From contig JABYQN010000002.1 in assembly GCA_022606135.1 (NCBI GenBank), forward strand, positions 3,348,001 to 3,412,000: 64,000 bases of DNA. The letters are read 5' to 3'. The notes under the pieces are model-generated. The model saw only the letters and a program-made list of their open reading frames with translations, was not told the origin of the DNA and did not search any database. Below, piece after piece: positions 33,398 through 45,537 of the stretch. Source of the DNA: Fomes fomentarius (taxonomy: Eukaryota; Basidiomycota; Agaricomycetes; Polyporales; Polyporaceae). Position 1 is the first letter of the stretch, and each line of letters begins with the position of its first letter. Both the position numbers and the translations under genes were made by a program.

Positions 33398-35727
33398 ATG
33401 GACGCCACTCCCGTAGATCTCAACGCAACAACCCATGGCAGTGATTTAGCCGACCAAAATCAGGAGAAGCCGCCCGAGTATACTCTGGATGGTAAGCTCC
33501 TCCCGACGACACCAATGCTCAACGATCGCTACGCCAGACCGGTTCTGTACGTTTCCAATACTTGAACTGACTGATACAAAAACGTCTGACTTGTCATCAG
33601 TGTGGTCCCAGAATACATGAAAATACCAAGAGGTTTGCATAGCTCTGTGTCCCTCGAAGAGTATGCGAAGTCGCAGATACTCTTTATCGTCCTTTCAGCT
33701 CATGTGGCGTCCGACAGACCGCCCTACCTTGAATCTGGCTGGACAACGTATGTTAATCCCGAAGGCTCGCCATACTACGTCAATCATACAAAGCACATCG
33801 TGACCGACGATCCCATTCGTCGAGAAGAAATCTGCAAGAAAATCACGAGTTGGCAACAACAGCTCGAGGTCCATGTAAACGTGGAGGGCCTACAGATGCC
33901 CGAAGACTATGAATATTACATCACCGTGGACCCGAAATCAGACAGATGCAAATATTACTTCGTGGATCACACAGCGCAAGTCGTATTCTGGCTGGAGGAA
34001 ATAGACCCGGAACGCCACGATTCGTTGAATTTGCCCCTCGTCTGCTCTCCCTCAGTGATGAGTAGGTCTCTATCCTTGCCCTCAGTTGCGACGCGAGCGC
34101 ATGGATTACACACCATCCGAGCAGGCGGTCCGTGGATACGCTCCATCCTGGTGATCCCTGAATGCATGGTTTGGAGGCCGTGCTCGGGGAAATCCAGGAG
34201 CCGGTACGTGCTCTCACGGACGACCTCCGGGTGGTGTGTCACCCACCAGGCGAACTCTGGACATCCGGGCAAACACTCAACCGATAATCACGCAGAATAT
34301 GTCCTGCAAGAACAATACTGGTGCCATTGCGAATACTTCCCACACCACCCGGTGCCACTGGCATCGAGGAGGGAACTTGCCGCCATTTTCCGTCAAGCTA
34401 GACTTGGTCAGCCTCCTTGCATTTCCCCGCCACAGTCCACTCCGCTCCGCTCACTCTCGGAAAACAGATCAACTGACGTCAGATACGTCTACGTTCCCGT
34501 ACACGGCCGAACAATGCAAGCAATTCTTGCAAGTAATCGACGATGATTGTGCGTCTTCGCTGAGTTCAGTCATGATCATCAAAACAGAGACGGAGAGAAT
34601 GCTTTGTTCACAGCGGAATCTAGCGTATTCATGATGTGGACTTTGGGTGCGTCGAACGGCGTCGCATCGACCTTGCTTGTCCGTACTGACATCACTTAGC
34701 ACGTCTTTGGGCTGCTATGGGTGAGAACACCTTCCTCACCTGTTGTCTGCTCGCCTATTGAGATGTACTCTGTGTTCCAGCGAGACACAGGTATACTACA
34801 TTCTACGGTGAGGACTTCGCCAAGCTCGACAGGGATAAGAGGCGCTATGACAATACGGATCCGGAGAGAACCGTCCTGATCAAAATGTGCACCGCGCTGC
34901 TCTTCAACTTCCCGAAGGAAACCGCGAAGGAATTGGATAAGCTGATTTCCGATGATGTTACCTATGGTATCCATTGGCGTGAATTCGCGGACGGGCTACT
35001 AAGAGAGTGGCGAGAGTCTGCCTACTTGGTACGTTCCTTCATACTACCACGTTCACGCTTCAATGAATGCCGACCACCATCTCCATCTCCTTCCGCGTCA
35101 CAGTCGGCAGGTCTACTTATGTGGGTGGACTATACACGTGCCACGGTTATACTCTTTCTGACCACACATATGATGACACATCCTTCCCTCCCATCCGTTC
35201 AGAATCAGCACTATCTCACTCTCAAGGCCTACTAACCCCGTGTCGCAATGCCTTGGCTCAATCACCGTGGTCGTATCTCTCGCAGGGACAATCTTCAGCT
35301 CCGTACTTTTGCAATGGTACAAAGACGCGGACAAGTTCCACGCGAACCGTGCGGTAAGTCCACCCCGTTCTCAGCCCACTCGCATGACCACCGCCAGTGC
35401 AGCATGGATCCGACGCTCACCTGCATCCATCTGCCCTCTCGTGGCACACCCGCATTCCAGGTCAACCACCTCCACTTGATCAAGTCAGAGACGTACGGCT
35501 ACGAGCCCACCGCACAGGCATACTCCGCCCCGCGCGCGTTGATGTTCTGGGCGGCCATCTTCCTCGCGCTGCACATGCTCACCGCCGTCGCCGACCTCGT
35601 CGGGTTGATCTTCCACGCGCCCGCCCTGCTCCTCGCCATAATCATTCTCGTTTCCTTTTGGCACATGCACACGACGCTCCACGACGCTTTCACGTTGCCG
35701 CCTCGGGAGCAGCACTTGCAATGGTGA
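33398..35727 (+). CDS. WW-like domain protein with C-terminal membrane segments
   Basis: The start MDATPVDLNATTHG is followed by a 54-nt intron (33547-33600). The next exon holds GWTTYVNPEGSPYYVNH, a WW-like domain whose second Trp position is replaced (TDDP). Then come YYFVDHTAQVVFWLEE and, after further introns, LQEQYWCHCEYFPHHP, RYTTFYGEDFAKLDRD and LIKMCTALLFNFP. A hydrophobic helix (SITVVVSLAGTIFSSVLLQW) and a final pair (FWAAIFLALHMLTAVADL, LLLAIIILVSFWHM) end the protein at 35727. This order matches a family expanded in Agaricomycetes with WW-like start and membrane C-terminus; its function is not known to me. Exon borders between 34060 and 35240 are only approximate, and small defects there cannot be excluded. 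Confidence 0.7.
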
Positions 35728-36019
35728 CCGACTGTCAGCATCCGGCCTCTAATACTTGTTCACGACACACCAACAAACGAGCCAAAAATCCTCTTGCACG
35801 AAGTGATTCCGAACGTTCTTGCTTGCTCGATGATTTCTTTCCCACGATCCCATACTAGATGTGTTGCCGTGTATGAGTAGCCCCGAATATTTATCATCAC
35901 ATAAGAAATTGCGTTAGGACGTAAATCCATCTAATGTCAGAAGTAGATATACAAGCGCAAGCACCGAGCCGGAAGCGGATTCCCAAACCCCATCCGTCTT
36001 CTGAAGTATAAGTAGTAGA
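35728..36019. other. intergenic between convergent genes
   Basis: 3' flanks of the WW-like gene and isopentenyl-diphosphate isomerase. No coding signal recognised. Confidence 0.5.
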
Positions 36020-37117
<1,098 letters not shown>

Positions 37118-37388
37118 CTAGATGGAAGGTGGGGCAAGGACGCGGGTGGGCCGACACGGAGGCCATCCTCACGATTATTAGCAGCGTAAACATCTCGTCT
37201 CGGCTCAGGCCTCTTATTATTGAGCTTACGTAACACTACTCTCCATTCGATCTCATGCCATTGGATGCATCTTATACATGAAACTCATACGATACACAGC
37301 GAGAGCAAAAGCATGTCAGTACTGAAAGGAGGCCACTGGTCCGAGATCGGGCAAGGGAATATTATCAGTAATCCGATCGTCCGCCTGA

Positions 37389-40300
37389 TCACTTTACTCT
37401 AATTTTCAGCACTCCGTATGCCTCCTCTTGGCGCACACTCAACAGATCCTTCGTGGCGAGCACTAATATTCAAAGGACATCGAGTCAATCTCACGATGTA
37501 CGAGCATGAATAGATACATGCCTAAGCAGTGATAGAAAGCTGCAGCCGCCACGCGCGGGGTGCTCGTAGCCTTGGGCACAACGTCGTCAAACGAGACCTC
37601 CGCATCCGCGTTGGGGAAGGCCTGGAGTTGCATCTTCGCATACCTAGGCAAGAACGAATATTAAATATATGTCGAGGTTCTAACGCTTGAACATACTCAA
37701 GGAAGTTGAAAGAATTCTTCTCTAGCGTCAAGGCATTCGACTGCTGCGACTCCTCTCCCGGGTGCGTCTCCTCCTCGGGCACTACAAGCACACAGGTCAG
37801 TCTACATACGGGTATAGAGGTGTCGAACGCTCACACACCGTTGAACAAGAAATCCTCTCCACCAATCTGAGAGTTCCTTAGACCAAAGTCCGCCGGAGAT
37901 GAAGGAACCCCTCCGCCTCCAGGTAACAAAAAGCTCTCGCGTCTGCTCCCAAGTGAACTTCCCCTCTTGCTAGCGGGACGCATCGCGCTCAGAATATCGC
38001 TCCCGTCAATACCGAACGCAGCACCGCCAACCGAAGAGCTCGGTCCAGCGTGGTCCCAGGGGAAGAACGAGCTCCGCTGAGAGGCCGACATCATGTCTCC
38101 AGTTGGGCGCACGCCAAGGTCGAGGTAACTCCTCGGGGCTGAGGGTGGACGGGAGCCTCGCCGGCCCTGGCCGGGTTCCTACGAGAGTGTTAGACCACAG
38201 ACGCAGCCACTCAGTGATGTCATGAGCGTACCTCAGACGAACGCATTCTTGAGTCGAAGTTCAGATCCTCTCCGATGTTCTCTTAAGCGGCTGTGAGAGA
38301 ACATATGCGCCGAAACTACATGCGTACTCACGGAAATCGCTAAAGCCCATCTCAAAGTCCATCGGTTGGTCCACGTCCATCGCGTTCTCGTGGTCACGAC
38401 GGGGTGAAGACCCGCCGTCCAGGCCGAAGGGTTCCGTTACTGGATCACGCACTCTACGCCTCTTCGTCGGAGGTTCGCCTGTACTCACGGTCAATGCATG
38501 GACACTGTAAGTCACTTCCACGTACGTGCCCTTCATGTCAAGGTGCAACTCGCCCGAGCGAGCCCCCACTTGCAGCTTGAAGTTCTCCATCCAAAAGTCC
38601 ACCAGCACCGGGGCTTCGACTGGAGAATAAGCATCATAAGCCAGCCGCGCTCCCTGTGGTCGTCAAGAGCCAGGAGTCTCACCTCCCTTAGGAGCCCCGT
38701 AGATCATCTTCTCGATAAGCCTGCTGTTCTCCTTCTGCGCCTTCTTCAGTGCCATCTCGCGCTTCAGAGCTTCTTGATCTTGAACGTAATTTGCCCGCGC
38801 CATCTATCCATGCCCTATCAGCATTCCGATGTCCAGATCATGGCAATCGTGGATGACGTCACCTTCAGTTCTTCGTCCGTGAGCTCTGTCCGTGCGTCGA
38901 GGAGTAATCTCACGCGTTTAGCCTTCCGCTGGAAACCTTTGCCCACTTCAGCAGGATCCAAATGAGTGTTCGAGCCGCGTGGACTAAAGGGAGCCAAGGG
39001 GACGATCACAGAACCTGTCGGTGGAAGGCTCCCTTGACCAGTCATTAGAATGACCGAGCTCTACGTAAGTCGGTGAGCATACCTCTGCCCGCGTTGGGCT
39101 CAGATGGCGGCATCTCGACGTCCTGTTGCACGTCGAAACGGAAATCATCGCCCACACCTTGGTTCAGGTCGAGATCGAGCGCAGCATGTCCCAGTCCGGT
39201 TGCGCTTGGTACCATTTGGCTAATCGATAAAACGTGAGCACAGGCATCTCTCTGCGTCAGTCAGTGAAGACGTACTCATTGCCACCATGAGTGGCGGAGG
39301 CACCCCAGCCTTCTCCCAGCTCTCGGGCCAACTCGTCGCCGATGTCACCCAAGCCTTCGGGCAGCTCGAAGAGATTATCGTCAAAGCCGAAGCCTCCATC
39401 GACTTGAGAGGACGAAGCGGCAAAACCTGCACCACCTTGCACGCTCCCAGTAAGCGACCCACTGAAAGCAGCCGCGAGCAGATGGTTGTGATGCTCCTCC
39501 AGGGTGTGCCGAGCGCGACCGTGCTCCGCGGTCGCAGACAACGGAGGTTCTTGCAGCCTCTGTTTGCCCTTGGACTTGGGTTTCTTGGCCTTCGGGTCGA
39601 ATTCGTCGTCCGAACCCTGTTCCTCTTCGATATCTTCCTCGAGCCATCAGCAACGTACTTTCGAATACAGCCGGCACATACACACCTTCCTGTTCTCGCT
39701 CACTCCAAGCCTTCCAGCGGTGTCAGGATGACCTCACTTGACGAAGGCACGGCGGACTTACGACGAAAATACTGTCAAAGTCGATCCCAAACGCTGTTCC
39801 TGGGTCTGCCACCAACGTCAGGGCCTCGACGCTGTACAAACATCAGACCAAGTAGTAGGCAGGGAGAACTGCACATACCGCAAGCTCGGCTGACCCATCT
39901 GTAGTTGCATCGCATTCGCAGACAGCGCAGAGAGATCCTGTACGGCCTTCTTGAGTGCATGGAAGCAGGTTGTGACGTCTGCGAAGAAGATCTCCTGCTT
40001 GACTGTGGCGTGCCGGCATTAGAGGTTTCTACTCCAGCTTATGGACTGCGCATGGGTCCAGTACCTTTGTAAACGCTATCATCGCAAATCAGACAGACCG
40101 CCGACAGAGGATGAGGGTCAGGGTTTTGTACGCACCGAGTGACGCCGATCATGAGGTTGCTAGATAGCCTTAGGGCGAGTGGTTCTGGAGGTTCGGCAAT
40201 GAGACCACATAGTTGGGATATGTCGGCAGTAAGCACAGATCGCTTTGGGAGCTTCTTGAAAGATGACTTTGCGCCGAGTGTGGCTGCGAGCCTGAAGTGG

Positions 40301-40409
40301 ACGCATATAAAACATCCATGTCCGCCAAAACGAGTAGGCGCACTAGTACGCACCAGAGCAGACCAAAGCCGCTGTCTCTCCGCTCTAGCAAGTCAGGGGA
40401 GAAGAACAT
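37389..40409 (-). CDS. cohesin kleisin subunit, REC8/RAD21 family
   Basis: The start MFFSPDLLERRDSGFGLLW plus LAATLGAKSSFKKL, PEPLALRLSSNLMIGVTRVY is the N-terminal kleisin domain that binds SMC3. The middle is acidic and Ser/Pro-rich with KRVRLLLDARTELTDEEL. The C-terminal winged helix that binds SMC1 reads NSFNFLEYAKMQLQAFPN, AAAAFYHCL, VLATKDLLSVRQEEAYG and ends ILRVK-like (KIRVK) at 37389. More than ten exons on the minus strand are needed; the first two splices (TGG at 40362, CG-C near 40136) keep the frame. The DARTELTDEEL segment before the hinge makes me favour the meiotic REC8 form over mitotic RAD21, with modest confidence. Internal exon limits are approximate. Confidence 0.85.
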
Positions 40410-40677
40410 AATGGTATCGGGCGCGAGGGAGAGAGAGAGGCGGTAGTACTCGCGGAGGGTGCACCTCTCAAAAGCAGGCGAGTCCTGTACCGTGTGGACA
40501 AAAGCTTCTGCGAGAGATCTGCACAGGCGCATCGTCACATTCGAATGTAATAAATGAGGCTAGAGCGACAGCAAGTACAACAGGAAGGTCCATGACGTCG
40601 TATACAAACATCAGCCGAAGCGCCGTAGAAGCCGGAGGACAGGCTTACTTGGGTAATTGTGGATACAAATCGAGTGC

Positions 40678-43185
40678 TCATACTTTGGCCCACCGCTGCC
40701 CTCCCCAGCTCACCAATCGTGCAAAGAGCTCGCTGCGGGAGCCAACAAGCATGAAGCTCGCCGTCTTCGCTTCTTTCGTCCCATCTGGACGGGCCTCCGT
40801 ATAGTACACATCCACCCCCTTCGTGAGGCTAGTCTTCTTGACGCCCGTGATGTCAGTCAGCGGGACGGTCAGTGTGGGATTGGATGCGAGGAGGGGAGTG
40901 AAGAAGAGCGTGCGCTGTGTGAGCGTGATCAGCCCCGGGTTCTTCTTCAGTTGAGCGGGGAAGGCTGCAAACCCATCTTCTGTCAGCGGCTCTCTCCGGA
41001 CATGCAACCGAAGATGGACGTACTCTGGCTGTCAATCCGCAGCTCGGAGCCGTCCCGTGGTGCGACGACCCTCGGCCCAAGCGGGCTGTCCACAAGCGCC
41101 TTCCAGGTGTCTGTCTGCTTCCACTGCAGGTGTCCAGCCCGTCAGTATCCGTCCCAGACATGACAGCCTTCCATCCGATGAAAATGAAAAAAAAGCACAC
41201 ACCTGCCCGTCGCGAAAGATCTGCCTGAATTCGCCCGCCCGCTCTTTCGTCGATGCGATGCGATCGCCCCACTTGTTCCAGTCCACCGACGAGCTGTTCC
41301 CCTCCGCTCCCTCCCGCCTAGTTTGCACCACATTTGGGTCGGATGCTCCTCTCGCGCGTCTCCGTCGCTTGGGCCGCACAGGCAATCCCCGCGCGACACG
41401 CTGCGAGATGAGGTCCATCGCATACTCGGTGTCCGTCGGAACGATGTTCAGTGGCGACGGCATTCTGGAACCAATAGCACGTTCTCAGCACACGAATGGA
41501 TCCAGCCATGTCAAGTGGCACGTACCGGTTGCGCTCCGACTCGGGGATGGCCGCAATGACAGGGATGGCATGCCAGAAGAACCCGCCAGCGAGAAGTCCG
41601 ACCAGTCGAGCCAGATACCGCGCTGGCAGTAAGCCTACAATCAGCCATCCTAGAAAGAGCTGCGCGATAAGTGTTCTCCTTCAGTGGTATTCTTGTCACC
41701 GTATTCAGCTAGCACTTACAACACCGTAATACACCGAGGCACCCGGCTGCCGCCACAGGAAAATACTAGTAGCATCCTCAGCACTTATGGCATGTTAAGT
41801 CACAATGACAGACGTACTTCTTGACACGCTCCAGAAGGTCCGCCACCTCGTTCAAAAGGAAGAGCCCCAGCCGTTTCAGATCGGCCTCCTCCTGTCGCTC
41901 ACGCGAACTCTCATCACTGGTCAAGTCCGCCACACTGGCTTCGGCCTCATGTACGTTTGCATCCTCGTCCAAGTCCATCCGCAGCCCCGGAATCGGCTCG
42001 TTCTTCCCAGCAGACTCTTTCTTCTTCGCCTTCTTCACCTTGCGAGTATGTCTGTAGTCCCCGAACAGATCCCACACGTCCCGCAGGCCCAACGCCGGTG
42101 AGGTCGCCAGACGAGTGACGAGGATGCGGCCGAACGTCTCAGAGCGGTCGATCCTGCTCCGGTACTCGCGGAGTTCGGTCAGACTGGGGTACGGGTGCAG
42201 CTTGCGGATGATCAGCTCGTACAGGAGACGCCCCATGAACGCAGATAACAGCAGGCCATGGTACCAGAGTATCCAGTACAGCTGTTCGTTCGATTAGTCA
42301 CGGCGAAATATATCCAGGGCTGAGCGCACGCACCGCGCAATAGCCAAAGCTCCGCCTCGTGTCCTTCCAGGTCGCCAGCTTCAGCAACGGCACTGCAACT
42401 AGGCTGTAAACAGGCTCGACGGTCACATACAACCTTTGCGCCGAGTGCTTGACCCTACTTAGCGTAAAGTCAGGCAAGGGTGCACGAGGGAGCGGTAGCA
42501 GAGGAATCAGAAAGTCCTGTGCCACCATGGAACCGTTAGGAACAACCATAGATACGTATGCAAAAATCGCGTACTTGTGCTATGAGCTCAGAGATCGTGC
42601 GCGGCTGGGGACGCGTCGATGGCTCCGGTGACCTGCTACTCGGAGCGGAGGGGACGGCGGTCACCGCCTGGGGTACCGCGGGCGCACTCAAGGACGCTGC
42701 TAGCGTAACATGGCCAGGAGAGGGTGGTGGCGGTTCGGCGATGCGGACTTCCCGAACATACTATTGTGGTATTCAGGACTCCAAGATCCCCCAAAAAATG
42801 CGAGCATGCACAGCGAAGAACTCACGGTAGAGAACAAGTACAGGAACCTGTCAATCTCCTCGTCGTCGTACAGCTCCCGCAGCTGCACCTCCGACAGCTC
42901 CTCTTCCTCCTTCGTGCTGAGCACGCTCTCCGTTGACGGGCCCACGCCGAGGTTGGGCGTAATGGGGCGGTTCACCGGCACGAACTCGGATCCGGAGTCG
43001 GAGTCGGACTCCCCGCTCAATCCCTGGTCGACGTCAATATGTACATTGCTGCTCGACGATCCGGGTCTGGGAGGCAGAGGCGGCGCAAGACTGGAGGTGG
43101 AACGCGCCGCGGGCGAAGGTGGAGCGGAGGGATGCAGAGGATGCATAGGCGGGGGCATGAGCCCTCCTCGACCGTCGCCGCTCAT
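40678..43185 (-). CDS. GRAM-domain membrane protein
   Basis: The ATG at 43185 starts a Pro/Ser-rich acidic leader (MSGDGRGGLMPPPMHPLHP; exon 1 43185-42826, phase 0). Further exons give DFLIPLLPLPRAPLPDFTL, LYWILWYHGLLLSAFMGRLL and RILVTRLATSPALGLRDVWDLF. After a Lys/Asp-rich linker a hydrophobic hairpin follows (YYGVLFLGWLIVGLLP, LARLVGLLAGGFFWHAIPVI), then a basic RPKRRRRARG cluster. The C-terminus is a GRAM-like fold: KNPGLITLTQRTLFFTPLL, VPLTDITGVKKT and ASFMLVGSRSELFARL. GRAM domains bind phosphoinositides or sterols at membrane contact sites. The combination suggests an integral membrane protein of the ER or another endomembrane; the role is inferred. Middle exon borders are approximate. 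Confidence 0.75.
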
Positions 43186-44464
43186 TGTACCCTGCCTTTA
43201 AATATTTGTTCGAGTTCGACGTCACAGAGGAGAGCGGGATAAACAAGCAGTTCTGAGGATAAAGCGTCGAAGGCTAGCTGCAGTTGACTATGAGTATTTG
43301 TAGCTATAACACTAGAACAGCACCGCACTAGCACGTCCAGACAGAGCTCAAGGCTTCAGGTTTGAGGAGGCGGTTCAAGACACTCGGCGCGAACGTAGTG
43401 ACGCAGTGAGACGAGTAGTACATCCTGTACGTCGGTGCTGCCTTCTGTACACCACATACGTATACATCTTGGCGCCGAAGGCCATCAATAGCGAGTCCCA
43501 TGTGACGTCACGCACACGTACACGTGACTGACGCGCCTCACAAAACCGTCCTCCAGACCACCTCCACTTGTTCAACAGCACTCATCCGATCACACTCATC
43601 CTTTCGCCACATTTGATCCGAAATCGCAGAGGTAAGCTTAATCTTTGATTGTGAGTAGCTGAAAGGACTGATAAGGAACCAACCACCTCCGAGGAGCTCG
43701 AGTTGCCGGTCTTCCACGATCCGCCTGCGATGATCACCTCGAACATCAAAGCGCGTGCAACGTCCTCGACGTATGCAGTGGTACGTACTCCCATTGTAGC
43801 GTGTAACGAACTGTTACATTCTGGGTGCATGACGGTCAATGGCCAAATGTATCCAGAGTGGGCAGATCGTTACATTGAACCAACGCATCGACAAGAATGT
43901 GCCGCGAAATTCCGGTACGTTCGAAACGTGTTTCGCATGAAACGAGTGGGTACACTCTGGTCACATTTGCCCAGTATGTCACCAGATTGCGTCCCGTATA
44001 AGAGGCTTAGCCGCGTCGTGAACTCGTCGACGGAAAGTATGTGGTATTGACTCCATCTCGGCAAGTCAGACTGTGTATGCCATCAGTTACTTATGATCGA
44101 CCGATCCCGGCCACAGCTGTTGTAGCTAACCAACGGCGTGAATCACTCCGGCGTACACATCCAGTTACAACAGCAATATCTGCTGTGACTGGATGCGTCC
44201 CATAGATATCCTCGCCGTTGTCTCTTGAAAGCCAGACTAGTGGTAACAGATGATCTGTATACATACCGGCTGCTGTTGGTAACCACACAGGTCGATGCCG
44301 TGCGGGAATCGATTGCATTTTACTGTAGGGAGCCTCTTCCAGGCGCCGGTATTAAATACTAGGTCAATTCCAAAAACATTGTCCTGATATCGGAGGGACG
44401 TTACAGCTTGGATATGTGGTTAGACAGCAACAAGAGATGGCATCTGGTCGCGGACTGACCGATC
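43186..44464. other. intergenic, one exon-like fragment
   Basis: Promoter side of the GRAM gene plus unassigned DNA. At about 43682-43781 a plus-strand segment reads ELPVFHDPPAMITSNIK and ends at a gtacgt donor, looking like a single exon, but I could not extend it in either direction. Confidence 0.45.
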
Positions 44465-45200
44465 CTACGCTTGAGGAGTCCCTTCCCCTTGAGCTCGGCA
44501 ATACTTCTTGTGCCGCTTCCAGTCTGCCACCTGCGTATAGAACCTCAATTATGAGCTGTATGCCATCTATTATGTTACTCGCCTGGCATGGACGAGAGCA
44601 GTACAGCACAGCCTGCAAGATACGTCTATGAATGCGTACATTCGGCCAGAAGTGACGTAGGGGTGTACCTTGCACGTCATGCATCTTGATAAGTCCTTCA
44701 AACGATTGGAAAGCTTCGAACACTGGTACAGGAGGATGTCAATGAACAAAGGAGCCATGCATCGAGCAGTGTACATTTACATTGTAATTGCCACAGGCGA
44801 TGTTGTCCGGTGCGCCCCTAAGACGCATCTCCGTTGCTGTCCCCAACTCGCCCTTCATCTCGAAGAGCCTACCCAGGTTATCCCGGGTGACGGCCAAATC
44901 CGCCTTAGGACCCGCATGCTCGCGTACGCTCAAAGCCTTTTTGAGGTAATCTTCCGCTTTGTCCAGTTGAGCCGTCTTGAGGTAGAGCTCACCTAATCCG
45001 TTGTAGGAGACAGCCGTCGTGAAGTGCTCTGTTCCCAAAGACGCCTCTTTGACCTGGATTGCCTGGATATGGACACGCTCGGCCCCTGCGAGGTCCCCCT
45101 ACTCTCCAAGCTCGATGCCTTGTTGTTCAGGTCAACTCCCGAGGTCAGGCCGATGGCCTGTTTTCCAGTCGGGTTGATGTGCGCGGCGGCGAACATGTCC
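44465..45200 (-). pseudogene. TPR-MYND zinc-finger gene, truncated and frameshifted
   Basis: The minus strand carries the end of a basidiomycete TPR-MYND protein: MFAAAHINPTGKQAIGLTSG, NNKASSLE, then in the next frame GDLAGAERVHIQAIQVKE. TPR units VSYNGLGELYLKTAQLDKAE and NLGRLFEMKGEL follow, and GAPDNIACGNYN before an intron. The MYND finger follows in short exons: CSKLSNRLKDLSRCMTCK, AVLYCSRPCQ and VADWKRHKKYCRAQ, stop at 44465. A one-base loss in a C5 run (45095-45099) breaks the frame between NNKASSLE and GDLAGAE. One junction uses a GC donor (gcgagt at 44582). The N-terminal TPR repeats normal for the family are absent; the fragment stops against the DCP2 promoter. Probably non-functional. 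Confidence 0.7.
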
Positions 45201-45492
45201 AGTCAAGGTGAAGGGTGAGACGTGTGCTCTGACTTCTTATGACGTCGAAGACACGGATGCTCCGGAAATGCAAAGGGTGGCCTGCAGTCGAGAACAAGAC
45301 TGAAACAAATAGTAATACGAAGCCCAAACGCAGACGCCCGTTGTGGCCATCCGAGGACGAAGCTGGATGCTTTGCACTTGTTTCTGTTGTGGCTGCGCCG
45401 AGGGAGCCAACTGGCCGCGGCTCGTAGGCGTTCCTTCTCCAGCCACCACGAACCATCTCTCACAACATACTCGCCTTCAAACTCATTCCTTC

Positions 45493-45500
45493 TTATATAT
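45493..45500 (+). promoter_or_regulatory. TATA-like box of DCP2
   Basis: The sequence ttatatat lies 38-45 bp before the DCP2 start codon. The close spacing implies a very short leader if it is used. Confidence 0.4.
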
Positions 45501-45537
45501 CTCCACTGTTCTCTCCTTCCCCGCCTCGCCATCTACC

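Noticed and set aside
41032..41632. Plus-strand 191-codon frame
   Set aside because: It is antisense to the well-supported GRAM-domain gene and has no recognisable content.
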